This document shows positions 33,152 through 45,326 of a DNA stretch of 64,000 nucleotides, piece after piece. How positions within the stretch are numbered: position 1 is the stretch's first letter; every line of letters begins with the position of its first letter. The position numbers were made by a program, and so were the translations under genes. Source of the DNA: Apophysomyces variabilis (lineage: Eukaryota; Mucoromycota; Mucoromycetes; Mucorales; Mucoraceae); assembly GCA_002749535.1 (NCBI GenBank), contig MZZL01000384.1, forward strand, positions 379,410-443,409, read 5' to 3'. The notes below the pieces were generated by a model, which saw only the letters and a list, made by a program, of their open reading frames with translations, made no database searches and was not told the origin of the DNA.

Positions 33152-36100
33152 ATGTCTAAGGAAATAGCTCGTCAACTCTTGCCGCAAGACGGTATATTTC
33201 ACAATAGCGATCCACATACTTCCAGTTTCATTCCGCCATACACATCGCGAGATTTTAACAAAGATCCGGATTTATTTTACCGTTACGATGAGTATGCTGT
33301 GGAAGTTAGGCACCGTAATTCCCTCCAGAGCGAGGTTAAAAGCCAGTTGAAAGCAGACTGTCTATCGTCTATGATTGGAAAAGAGGTAGCTCCTGCAGTT
33401 TTGAATGAATAAACTGACTTCTACCGTTGAAAGATATCCATTGCATTTGTCTTGGATTGTGTCTACATGCGACAACCGGTCATCATTATCATTGCGGTAG
33501 ACGGAACAGCCAACTTATACTATGTGTTTTGGCATGATGTCTTTTCCAATGAGACAAAAATCGTCAATCTCGTTGAGAACCTTGAGGGATCGGTAACAAA
33601 AGCTACTGTAACTCGTTGGCCGATCACTCTGGTATGTTGCGGCATATGACGGACATAATATTTTAATAACCAGATATGCAAAGGTGGAGGAGTCAAGAGA
33701 AGAGATTTTAAACGAAGAGAATCTCCGCCACATGTTGGTGATGTCTAAAAGCGACGGTTCCACCATCGTAACACTTCTCGAATATACCGACAATGATATT
33801 CAAACGGTAGGCAGTGGTAAACAATTCGCGGGAGCATCTCATCCATTCATTCATTTGCAGATGATGTCTAACATCCCACATGATATCAGCGATGGGAGTT
33901 CTATTTCAGCTCTCTATATTATTCCACAAAACTCAATCGATATCCGCAAAGGTTTTAGCGATCCCAGAATCCTTATAGGTACAAGTACTGGAATAACCAA
34001 AATATACCGTTTACGAGCGCTATTGTCATCGACCATGGAAATAATACAAGGCAAAGATCTAACTTGCTTTGTAAAGAACCAAAATGGTATGACTTTGGCA
34101 ACTAGTACGTTATCTGACGTGGATTGATGTAGCACCAATCACCTATCTGTCTGGTACTCGTCTGACAGAAAGTAATACCATCGTAGTAGCAATAGGTCAA
34201 AATACAGTTGACTCAGATGAAACATCAAAGTACGTTAACACCATGGTCCATTTGTTCGCTAATTGTGCTATATTATGTAATCAGGACGTGCATCAGTTTA
34301 GTACAGCTACACAATAATGGTAGACAAAGACATGTTGTTTTGGAACCATCAGGGACAATACAGCCTTGTAAAATTCTGACCACCAGAGTAATACCAGGTA
34401 AAGCATTTAACATCTGCCATACAGCTTATTTATTTATTCATGGTTAGCCCGCGCCAAATACCAGGTTGTTGCTATCTTTCAAACGTTATGTAAAGATCGT
34501 CGATTTGAGCTGAAATGTTGGTCGGTGACAGAGTCGACGGCTAAAGAGCTGTTGACTTACAATATTACAGAAGAGAACCTTGGAAACACACAGGTAGGGA
34601 TTGAAGTTGTGGTTTACGGAATACAAACTGTTGCGATAGGATGTCTGGCCAATGAACGATGCCATGGGATATTTTCTTCTCCGTCCACAGCAATTGATCG
34701 AAATGTATAAGGATAGGCTGCCTGATTTAACAGAAGGGGAGGAAACTACGATGGCAGAACATGTTATAGATAGCGACCTGTCATCGAGCGTAGACATTAA
34801 CGACAGCGAACTTTGGAGAAGTAACGAAGATCAAATTTCTGCTTCTGAGAATATTTTGTGCGAAGATGATGAGTTTGTTCTGGAGGACGTCGAACAAAAA
34901 CCTGTTACGCCTGAGGACATCACTTACGGCACTGACACTGACAATGGCGAAATTAGCTATCACTCGGGCGAAATCGAAGCTGACGGCGGTATGGAGGGCT
35001 CTAGTAAAGTGGATATGATCCACCAAAAACATAATCATGATTTGCACCCTATCATCGATGATAGTATTCTTCAAGGTACCGGTAAAGAAACGTGTGAACC
35101 GGTCAAAAATCTTTCATCAGTGAATGAAGCTGATGCTGAGATAAACCATACGTTTAAGGAAGTTTCGTTTATTTCCGAAAAGAGCCACAGCGAGTTACAG
35201 CATCTCTCTACTCGCAGTACCAACCATAACACCAAAGAAGAGAAGGACCAGAGACCGAGAGATTCTCCCCGTCATAACGAGGTAAATCATGGTGAAGATG
35301 AGTTATCCAGTCATTTTGCCGTTGTGGAAAAAGAGCATAGCGAACTATTATCAGTCGGCATTGACGACAATGCCATATATAATAATGATGGTGATACTCG
35401 GCATAACACTGAACAGCAGAGTGGCCAGATAGCTATGACTCTTCCTATTCATAGCGAAGTGAATGATAGTGAAGACAACGTGTCTAATCAGCTTGGTATT
35501 GTCAAGGAAAGGAGTAACGAGGTACTACCAGTCGATACAGTTGACGATTCTAGTTATGATGGGACTGATATTCATCATGACACCAAAAAAGAGAGCATAC
35601 AGACGGTTACCAATCCTGCCGTTCCTAATGAAATGGAAGACGGTGAAAATCAGGCATGCAATCAAGTTGGTCTTATGGAGGAAAAGAGTAGCGAGTTATC
35701 AGCTAGCAGTGGTGACAGTTCGAATCAAGACGAAGTTGATCATCATATGAAAGAGGCTAATAGAGTTTATAATTTGGAGGAGAACGACAACGACGATGGA
35801 AGTGCAGAGTATTCTCCAATGTTGATCGACGACGACACCGATGTTGGGGACGATGTCCAGCGACATACTGATAACGATAACAGCAATGTTACTGTTGATG
35901 GTCCTACTGAGAGAATAGCTACAGAAGCTACCGTTACTTTGGATGCTAATGCAGTGATCGATACGGAGGACGATAAATCAGATAACAGTGATGCGTCGGA
36001 GCATACATTTCGCGACGACTCTATCGAAAATGTCGTTACTACATTGCATAGTATTGTACGTAATTATGAACACAAGGAATCAAGTGGTATGGAAATCTAT

Positions 36101-38589
36101 GGAAGATGCTTTGATAAAGCCAATATTCCTGACGATTTTCCCATGTATGTTGAAGAACCACTTCGAGATACAGAGCGAGAACTCGATGATGTGGAAGTTA
36201 TCGAAGAGAGATCCAAACATGACTATAACTTTGACAACCATCAAACTGCCACCGAAGAATTCCGATCTCACGATGAATATGACCACTTGAACAATAGCAT
36301 AGGAAGCATTCCCAGCAAAGATGAGGATGTTAGATCTGTCTCCACGTCTGATGAAGAGCTATTTTATCGTCATAACGACGAGCAATCAATCGATGGTGAC
36401 GTACTTGGGAGCAGCTATAGCAAAGACGATATTGAGGGAACCGGATACGAATTAGCTGAAGAATATGCCTCATATGATGAAGAAGGAACATCAAACGATA
36501 TCTCCTCCATTGAAAGAGCGTACGAACACACTTCTGCATCCGCTGAGAATGCTTATTCTGATGGAAAAAGCTGGCTTTCAGCGGATAATGTGGATATTAA
36601 AAAAAGATGCCCAGCTTCAGGTGAAGATACCTACTATGATCATGATTCCCGAACGAGCGACAATATTACCTACGATGAAAACTATAACAATGAATCGATT
36701 GTCAGCCATAAGACCAGTTCTAATATAATTTGTCTATCAAGTGAAGAAAGCGATGCCATCTCAGAGTCTGGCAACTTCGACGAAGATGACATGGAAGATG
36801 ATGTTGCTTCACAATATGATGTTAAAGAATATGACCCAGTGACTGAGCTGGATGCTTCTCCTTCAACAGTGCAAGCGCATGAATACATTGCTGAGGATGA
36901 CGTCAATCGTGTATATGGCACTGTAGTGAGCGAGGCAACAAGGGAGTTAGTGGTGGATATGACGAGTGGGAAGGAATGTTGCACAGTTAATGCAGTATCG
37001 ATGGGCGAAGTTTTGCTAGGACAAAGCAATGAAAATGACGATGCTGCAGAAGCAGTAACAAGCGATGTCTCGGATCAGTTAAAGGACGTTAACTTTATTA
37101 AAACAACCTCGAGTAATATCAACATTGACGTATATGTATCGCAAAAGGAGTCTATGACTGTCCGGGGCAATGACAACAGTCTATCAAACGGTAGCAACAT
37201 GGTAAATAATATTAATGCGTTGGAAGCTCTTGTGCTTCATGATGCTCAACCAGGTGGGACAGATAGAAAAAATGGTTTTTTGTACAAGTATGCCCGAATG
37301 ACCAGATGCTAATATGAACGTTTATTAGAAGCTCACCATGAACAAACCCTTGAAATGCTCGGTGAGAAGTTCGATATTGATAGCAGACTTGATGGAAACA
37401 AACAGAATGCGGATGACAATGATGGCTGTCAAGCTATGACTGTGCAAATCGATCATGTTGATACCAATCGCAGTCCTTTAAGCGAGAATAGCATGAACAA
37501 TATACAAACCGATGAAGCACCCTCTTCCAAAGACTATAATGATCAAGAAGAGATTCGTACCAGTCCGTTTTCCGAGCATAGCACGAACGAAAACATGGAG
37601 AGGCTCATTTTTGCATGTTCTTCGTTGAATCAAGGCAAACTACAGGTAACATAGATTATTGGCAACTTCTGTTTAATTTTTGTATCAGGATGCCCAGTCG
37701 GCATTAGACGGCTTGCACATTCATGCGCTGCAGATGGAATCTGTAATTCGAGCCTTACCATCATCAATAGATCTGTCTACAGTTATTGAACTTGCTAAAA
37801 TTGTGGGATCAACAAGAGATAGTGTACATGAAGTTGAGCAATGGATGGCTTTCCTTTCCAAGCTATCACCTCTAGATGCATTAACATTTTCGGTAAGAAG
37901 TAGCCATCAGTCTATCATTGCTAAAGTCGTGATTAGCGCGAGGTGATGGAACAGTCTGTTTGTCCACTTGGTATTGATGAATGTCTGAAGACATTATTTG
38001 ATACATGCTTTGAGGGTAAGCCGACGAAAAGACTAGCAGCTTTCAATGCTGAAAGCACTCTTTGCAGGTTCCGATAGAGAGCTCGAATTGCTTTCCGATC
38101 TACCATTCAGTGAATTAGAGTATGAAGCTTTGGCACGATACTGTTGGCACTCGGATGACGTCGCAAGCAAGCTCTTCTTTATGAACTATTGTCTCAAACA
38201 TGGCAAGCTTGGTGAAGCGATTTTGTTAAATGACATGCTACAGTCTGGTAAACACCCAGCTTTTACAGTTAACGATGAAGCAGTTGTGGATTGCAGGATC
38301 CTAGCGGCTACGATTAAGAAAGAAATCGACCCTAGGATTTGCGAGTTCCCCTTGGAGATTTACGGCCGCCCGCGTGGTTTATGTAAGTATATGGCTTTAC
38401 GTATGAGCATTGACTTGACTCTTGATAGCATACAATCCGTTCCTTAACAGAACAGCGGAACGCGGGAAGTTTTTTGACAAACATGGTCTTTCTGCAGGTG
38501 TGCGACTTATGTGTGCGGCTTTGGTTGGAAAGAAGAGGTCAAGGGAAGACTTCAACCTTTCTTCTATAGACAGCAAGAGGAAAAAATGA
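33152..38589 (+). CDS. Very large protein: beta-propeller-like N-terminus, long acidic disordered region, helical C-terminus (ELYS-like nucleoporin candidate)
   Basis: One gene of about ten exons, estimated at 1,600 residues. The N-terminal exons (33152-34590) read as alternating beta-strand blocks (VIIIIAVDGTANLYYVFW, GSTIVTLLEYTDNDIQTVG, PRILIGTSTGITKIYRLRA), as in a WD-type propeller. A spliced junction (NTQ to DVWPMNDAMGYFLLRP) connects to an 880-codon acidic exon (34667-37282), rich in Asp, Glu, Ser, Asn and His. The helical C-terminus contains ELLSDLPFSELEYEALARYC and FFMNYCLKHGKLGEAILLND, similar in pattern to the ELYS nucleoporin domain, and ends in a basic KKRSREDF...SKRKK tail that could be a nuclear signal. 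ELYS helps seed nuclear pores on chromatin. The ELYS assignment is from recalled pattern only; the gene model itself is well supported by in-frame joins. Confidence 0.6.
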
Positions 38590-39002
38590 TGAACTTAATG
38601 ATGTATTGTATTACTGTCACATAAAAATGTACATTTGCACTTTGAGTACGTTTGTTGTCTGCCGTTAACAAGAAATTTGCTATGAATGTCTTTGAATGTG
38701 TTGTCTTGCAGTAATACGCATTCCTAACCAGGAGTTCGAGTTGGGTCATATGAATCTCACCATGGAGTTGCTAGCCATCATTGTACTTGACAGTCCGTGT
38801 TGGATGAGACCTTGTCATGGACGTAGCGCAGGCCAACGGAATGTCGATGCGTGCGAACATTTCTATTGGCTGTGCAACTTTGGCACAATGCGTGGGCAGT
38901 GCAGAAAGGGGAGGAAATTCGTCACGGTTCTTTCCCCCTGATCCTTTACCCCGTTCTATCTACTGTTGCTTCATAACCCTCTTATTCTTCTTTAAAACCA
39001 CG

Positions 39003-39740
39003 ATGACTAAACAACAGATCTCGGAATCTGATTGCTGGTTCGTTATTGGTGCCCATCAGGCAGGTGCTACGGAGCGTCAGTGCGCGGAACTTTCTGGTCT
39101 ACCGAAAACGACAGCACACAACATCATCAGAGACTTCAAGAAATTAGGTTCACCCAAAGCAGCATCGCTGAATATGGCCACCATCATGAATCCCAGGCTA
39201 AGTAAGCTTGCAACATTTGAGTTATGGATGTCGTTGCTGAACCAGTGGATTGTATAGAGAAACGCAAGGCAGCAACGGTAACTTAGCCATAACCTTAGTT
39301 CCGTGCGACTCACCCAATGTTTCTTTTATAAGTCTACCTTACAACCCCGTAAACGAGGAAGGCCACGGAAGCCAGTTACCATAGAGTCGGTGACAGAACC
39401 GCTCGCACGCCAGGTACTGAAGTCTCGGTACGAAATGCATGAATCCACCAAGTGCAAGTCCGACGCACCATGCGAAATATCCGATATATTACCACATGAC
39501 ATGCCACCTACGCCCAAATCACTGGATTCTGATGATGACATAGAGGAAGATTGGACATTGAATGACGATCAGATATTACTGAATCATGTGTTAGAGTTAC
39601 CTCCGCCCGTAAAATGGAAAGAGATTGAAACGTTATTTGGATCTCGTCACATGGCTAAAATGTGCTGCGAAAGATGGGAGTTTCTCCGCAAGCGTTTGCT
39701 GAAAGACATGGACCGTTTTACTTCAATGGAACGTTCTTAG
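39003..39740 (+). CDS. HTH / AT-hook / SANT DNA-binding protein, possibly transposase-derived
   Basis: Three exons (39003-39201, a 20-nt exon 39258-39277, and 39333-39740) join in frame to 208 residues. The N-terminal ~60 residues form a helix-turn-helix (WFVIGAHQAGATERQCAELS, then GLPKTTAHNIIRDFKKLGSP), the layout of the first DNA-binding domain of Tc1-type transposases. The 20-nt exon supplies a basic KKRKAAT that could serve as nuclear signal. An AT-hook follows (RKRGRPRKP). Near the C-terminus is a Myb/SANT-like domain (DWTLNDDQILLNHVLEL, KWKEIETLFG, CCERWEFLRKRLL). No DDE catalytic domain is present. The likely role is a nuclear DNA-binding regulator; function and targets are unknown. 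The 5' flank at 38590-39002 shows nothing else. Confidence 0.72.
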
Positions 39741-40608
39741 CAGGAAAAATAAACGATTGCACTGCGTGAACTGTTAATGTGCCCAAATTCATAGTGAAGC
39801 GTTTCCACACTTTAGCGAGATAGTAAACCTCGAACAGGTCATAGACCAGCTAAACTTCCTGTAAGACGCGTCATGCTGAAAGATATCGACTGTTTTAAGT
39901 TCCCAAGGTGTTATGAAGTGTTAGCGCACTTAATTTGCAATTTGCAGTCTAACATGCTATATAATAACAATAATACGTGTATGCAACGTTTCCAGATATA
40001 AAAGGTGTGAATGACGGGAAACTTGAGCTATTTTGTGAGACAATGTCTAAATTTGCATTTTATATGACTGAACAATAATGAATCAACAAATTAAAATGGA
40101 TGAAGGAAGCAATGGATTCAGACTCCTAACGGTCATTAAGGGACTAACCAGCTCTTCTATGGTCATGGATGTAACCGCTTATACATGCGTTATGCTGTCG
40201 GGAAGATATGGAAACCTCTCGCTCGTTCTGAGCGGGAAAGATATCGTCTTTATCCATAAAAAAAGGATTGTATGTCCGATGGACGGCCTGTACTCTTCGA
40301 TCCATGCTGCATCTCTGAATGAGGATTGCATCCATCTTGCACGCTCCGCTCACAGATGGGTAGCTATTTCCAGTCATGGTAAGAAGAGTCGGGATATCGA
40401 AAGAAGGTTTTCTTAACGAAGACAGATCGTTGCGCGTCTATATTGGTGTGACAAAATCAATATGTCAAGTGTAACCATGTTCAACGTGTCTGATCCCCTT
40501 TTCTATTAAGTAAGCTTGGTTCTATAATACATGTCATTTTCCTTTGATCGATCAAAGCTTTCTCTCTCCTTTTTTCCGTTCATTGTATTTTCTTTCTTTT
40601 CAGTTGCC
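39741..40608. other. Intergenic region with one doubtful ORF
   Basis: Holds a 112-codon plus-strand frame (40078-40416, MNQQIKMDEGSNGFRLLTVI) with no recognisable domain. It may be chance. The right end is T/C-rich just before the next start codon. Confidence 0.4.
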
Positions 40609-42020
40609 ATGACAACAGTCCTTAAAGGCCGTGCATCGCGGCTACTGTTCTTCATGATGATTCTATATCTTGCCGTGGCAGGTATTCCTATTACTGAAAC
40701 AAAGCCTTAGGTAAAAGGGAAAATTAACCTATAAATTTAGTACATGCGGTAAATGATCCAGCTTCTCACGCATGTGCTACTCAAGTAACAAGGAACAGCA
40801 AGAACCAAGGACATATCGAGAAACGAGTCCCTAAACTTGAACATGCTCTTGCTAACTGCACCTTGGTGTCATTACCAACAAACACACCTATTTCCGACAA
40901 ATCAGTCTCAAAGGATCACAGAAGCACGAAAAAATCGGTAGCTTCTAGAACAAAACAACACCATGCCGTGAAAACGAGTGACGAAAAGACGAGAGATAAG
41001 GCAATGAAACCTAAACATCGTGGGAAGCCGAAGAAAGTCACTCATAGACCGACCAAAACGTCATCCTTACAATCTGCTCAACAGCATCATCATCCTTCTG
41101 CGGCAGCCCATCGAAAACACACTAAGCACCCTAAACTAGAAGCATCATCTCGTCATCCAACCAAAACCTCACATCGGAAAGGCAAGGAGGAAGAACACAG
41201 AAAGAAGAAGCCGCATACGAAACCAAAGCATAGTAAACCGAAGCACACTCCAACAAGCTCCAAAATAACCGGGAAGAAAGGCTATCCCGTCTCCACTCAT
41301 GAGCCAAAAAAAATCATCACCTCAACCACACCCCCAACGGCAACCACAACCACAGCTACGATCGAGAATCCTCTTCCAACTCCTAACGAAAAGTACGTGG
41401 CACCTCAGCCAACCGCAGATGACCAAAACAATACGGAAGAAGGTGAAGAGGCAAATGACCCAGCATTTGACCCGAATTCTTCGGCTGCTGTTGGTGCCAC
41501 TGCACAACCGTCCAGTCAGGATGCCATAAGCAATCCTAATGATAGTCCAAAGGATGCTAATTCCGACGTTATGTACTCTGAGGCCGTGGATGCTCAACGA
41601 AACAATGCAACTATTGGTGTTTCCATTGGTGCTGTTGCTGGTTGCGTTGCGGCAGCAGGATTAGCAGGCATGTTTATCCAGCGCCGCCGCCAGACAAGGA
41701 AGGAAGAGAGCAATGACGACTTGGAGAACCAGCAAAATGACGAAGTGAACACACGTTGGAAGCATCAGTCGTTCATGAATGCTGTTGCTGGAGCCGTGGC
41801 TAAACTTCCAAAACGCAGCAATTCAAGTGCATCCCAGAACAATGGTGGTGGTGGACTGCGTTCTCTTTTAGGAACTATCCGACGTACAGCCAGCAACGCT
41901 TCGTCCAAGTCACGTTCAAGCGAACAAAGCTACGGTATTGCTGTAACAACGCCCATGCCACCCATAGAACCTGTGAATGGCCAACAAGCAGCACAACCGA
42001 ATTATACACATGCATACTGA
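40609..42020 (+). CDS. Single-pass membrane protein with Lys/His/Thr-rich ectodomain
   Basis: Start MTTVLKGRASRLLFFMMILY at 40609 is a signal peptide, interrupted by an intron after the LAVAG end. The ectodomain is very basic and low in complexity: repeated HRKHTKHPK, KKKPHTKPKHSK and TSHRKGK segments, then Thr/Pro-rich and acidic Asn/Asp-rich stretches. One membrane helix follows (GVSIGAVAGCVAAAGLAGMF), then a cytosolic tail starting with a basic RRRQTRK stop-transfer and rich in Ser and Gly. The layout resembles fungal cell-surface sensors or wall-anchored proteins (Mid2-like), but there is no clear homology. About 420 residues in total. The highly basic ectodomain is unusual for a wall sensor, most of which are Ser/Thr-rich and neutral. 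Confidence 0.72.
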
Positions 42021-42323
42021 AATTGAACTTTATCTTTGCTACTTGTTTACCTAGATATTAAAAGGAAATCAATCGAATAACCCAAAGAGTTTTTTGAGAC
42101 TTTGCTATTGGTAGTTTCATACGTAACAATTACCTGACCAACTTTGAACACTTGCAAAGATAGCGCAAATAATTCCACAAAATGCAATATCTGTGCCGTT
42201 GATGAAACCCTACAAAAAAAGAGTGCACATAGATCAATAATGTCGTGTCAATAGTAGTCTCGCTGCTATTACAGTGGCTTGTGTATGTGGTACGTCCCCG
42301 TTTAACTAATCGAAAGAGACATC
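42021..42323. other. Short intergenic region
   Basis: No gene seen; presumed terminator and promoter between two plus-strand genes. Confidence 0.4.
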
Positions 42324-44010
42324 ATGGCAAGAACAAAGAAATCGAAGAAACAGAAGTTAGCAAATCAACAAGCTAAAGAGACAGAGGACAGCATAATCAC
42401 AAATAGTAGGATCGATCAGCAAAAATTATGAATTAGGGCCACTTACGACCCTTTGCTGTAGTCGAGGAAGACTTTATCGCTCTGGATGAAGAAGATAAGA
42501 GGTCTAGACAGGAAAAGCGATTCGAAATAAAAAGTGGAAATAAGCGAAAACGTGAAGAAGAGGAGGAAGATGAAGAAACAAGCGATTTCGGATCATTTAC
42601 AGAAGACGAGAAATATGTCTATCCATGGGTGGAACGACTGCAGTCAGTAAGCCTACCGAAAAACCCTACCGTGGCTGCCTTGTATGTCTCGATCATAAAA
42701 CAGTTTGGATGAAAAGCTAAGCATGTTTTGCGGGTTACAGTTTTCAGAAAGAAATTGTCGCTTTCGTTCAGTACCTGGAACCGTCAAGAGCAGAGGTCCG
42801 AATGCGGGAATTCTTGATCCACAGGGTTGAGCAGGTCATTAAGAGACTATCACCGCGTTCTAAAGTAGAAGTTTTTGGAAGTTTCAAAACGGGGCTCTTT
42901 CTTCCTAATAGGTATAGTTTTCTTTTATTTACCAAAAGGATTAACAGGTGGATGATAGCGACATTGACATTGTCGTCAATCCGCCAGTCGGTGAACGGTT
43001 ACAATTGCGAAAAATTGCACGGGCGCTCGAAAAATATGATATATGCGATAATACAACAGTTATTGATCGTGCAACGGTATTGACATGGAATCTAAACTGA
43101 TGGTCTATTGTACGCTGACCGGATACGATTCCAGGTACCTGTCGTTAAATTCGAAGACGCACTGACGGAACTCAAAGTCGATATCATTGTTGATTCCACC
43201 ACTGGATTAGCGAGTGCTGAGATAATTAAAACAATGATCCGCCAACAGCCCGGTTTACGACAACTCACCCTCATCATAAAGCATTTTCTTGCACTTCGGA
43301 AATTGAATGAAGTATTTTCTGGTGGACTTGGAGGCTATGCAATTGTATGTTTGGTGTTAAGCTTTTTACAGGTAAGTGTTCAGTTTTTCCTGTTATTTTT
43401 CATTTGTAGGGATTGTAGCTTAGCGTTCTGAGGACTTGCTATAGATGCATCCAAAGGTTGCGTCAGGTGAAATAGACCCTGAGAAGAATTTGGGACCGCT
43501 TTTGATAGAATTTTTCCATTTGTATGGCATCAATTTCGAGCTTGGTCGGATCGGTATCTGTGTGAGAAATGGAGGATCTTATTTTGATGCGGTAAAATCA
43601 TACGATAAGTTTATGGGGCTTTAATACATTGTGAGCAGGGTGATGGCGGTATAAGTAGGAACGGATGTCCTGTATTTTCTATACGAGATCCACAGGACTA
43701 TGACAATGACATTGGCTGCAAATCGTACAGTGCAGTCTCAGTATGTCAGCATTTCCGTAAGGCCTATCTCACACTTACATCCCATGCATCTGCCTTGGCG
43801 GAACAAGTGGAACGTCAAAGCAAGAAAGGCAAAGATGTACGAGATTATTTTAGCAAGACATCCTTGCTCAAGCATATCATCCATATACCGGTGAACATGA
43901 TCAGTCAGAGAGATCTGATTGAAGAATGTTACCTACAAAGGCGATGGCTTGATGAATTTGCAGCCGACACTTTCTCGTGGACGCCCGAGGAATTAGGCAA
44001 AAGCAAATGA
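42324..44010 (+). CDS. Non-canonical poly(A) polymerase, Trf4/Cid14/PAPD5 type
   Basis: Nucleotidyltransferase that adds short oligo(A) tails to nuclear RNAs for exosome decay (TRAMP complex in yeast). The N-terminal exon is basic and Lys-rich (MARTKKSKKQKLANQQ), then an acidic linker leads to YVYPWVERLQS. The catalytic core reads RSKVEVFGSFKTGLFLPN joined across an intron to SDIDIVVNPP, giving the paired Asp residues, with the third Asp in LKVDIIVDS. The PAP-associated part follows (LRQLTLIIKHFLALRKLNEV, GGLGGYAIVCLVLSFLQ, LLIEFFHLYGINFELG, FSIRDPQDYDNDIGCKSY). A break in frame exists between the first exon and VVEDEF-type acidic exon near 42400-42450, so the first exon may be mis-set or the sequence may be wrong there. 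Confidence 0.86.
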
Positions 44011-45326
44011 CCACATCAACAAACAAATTTGCTTTTTACACTATCCAACCTCGGCGGAACATATCCTGCAGTAAACCCTCTATGTTTTAATTTCCTTATA
44101 ATCCGTAGTTGTTCACTTTTTGGTCTCCTATGCCCTGATCATCTCCAACCCGTCTTATTCAGGTGATTGATCATGCTTGCGATCAACCAAGTCAAGCACC
44201 GAATCGACTCGACATACTCATCAAGTGTTCGTTGGAAAAGGAAACAATAAACGATAGGCGGTACCTTTTTTCTTTGATGACAATGAAAATTGCTTTTTTC
44301 ACATGTATTACAAATAACTATACAGAACCGCTCATTCATCTAAAAATATAAGTTTCTAACTATGTTTACCGAGTCTCCACACAATGAATTTGAAATAAGG
44401 TTGCTAAAGTTTTAGGCTGATTTGAAGGTAAAGATGTACAACGGTGCTAATTATGGAACCTTGCTAAAAGCAAACCATGTGGGATTTTCCATTCTAACAA
44501 TAATGATACCAAGATTAGCCAGAGCACTAGGAAAGCAAAAGACAATGGATGCTAATACGTAGCAAAGTGAATAACCTGATCTCTACATTCACATCGAATT
44601 AGTAAATTGGGTTTATTGGAAAACTATGTTCACTCCTTGTAGAATGCCATGCTTCTCTCAAGATTAATCGGACCAAACGCTGTAGCTATTCTTACAGATA
44701 CATTACATTTTTCTTGCTCCGACCATGTCTGCGTGCTCAACTCCCTCAAATATCTAAGCTTTAGTTTAGCATACCTCTTCTTCATAAATGCTAAGTCTTT
44801 TGCTCCAAGACAATGCTATCCCATAGCATTTCCCAATTAACCCTGAGACCGCTTGAGGAAAACATCCTTAAACTGCTGTGCTTTCATATAAAAACGCTTA
44901 GCAAGGGTTATACAAACCTCTATAACCTGGAAGACATGGTGTTAAAAGGTTCTTCTCTATAATCAATAACATAAGCATTCATTCAACAAACGTAGCGTAC
45001 TCTTGCTGAAGATATTCCATATTTTCGGCCTTTCATCGATTGACACACGTGGGCTTTAGGCTTTCTCCGCCTTGGAATTGCATGTCAGCAACCGATTCAC
45101 GTCGCCGACATTCCATTTCGCTGGATGTTAATTCCGATGATACAGAATGACCCCAACTTCCGGACACCATGCATGAGTATTCGGGAAAACATTCTACAGT
45201 CCAGCCTATCGGACTGCTCCGAAATTAAAAAGGAACACTCAATCTTTTTGATTCGTCCCTCTTATTGCATACAACCATGCCATCGACAAGACAAGCAGAT
45301 GTGTTAGGTATTTTGTATATATATAT
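44011..45326. other. Intergenic region, 1.3 kb
   Basis: No convincing gene. Protein-like short frames near 45083-45230 (MSATDSRRRHSISLDVNSDD and a second frame after it) could be 5' untranslated or an upstream exon of the nucleotidase gene, but no in-frame join was found. A TA-rich microsatellite lies at 45314-45331. Confidence 0.45.

Noticed and set aside
36465..36728. Alternative frames inside the large acidic exon (also 35463-35750 and 35988-36290)
   Set aside because: Shadows of the long acidic frame, in overlapping frames without domain features.
40078..40416. 112-codon frame between the HTH/SANT gene and the surface protein
   Set aside because: No domain, no splice context and an open frame on the other strand of similar length; kept only as a note in the intergenic entry.
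45083..45307. Extra first exon for the nucleotidase gene
   Set aside because: Two protein-like frames are present but none joins in frame to 45327 onward with GT-AG sites.
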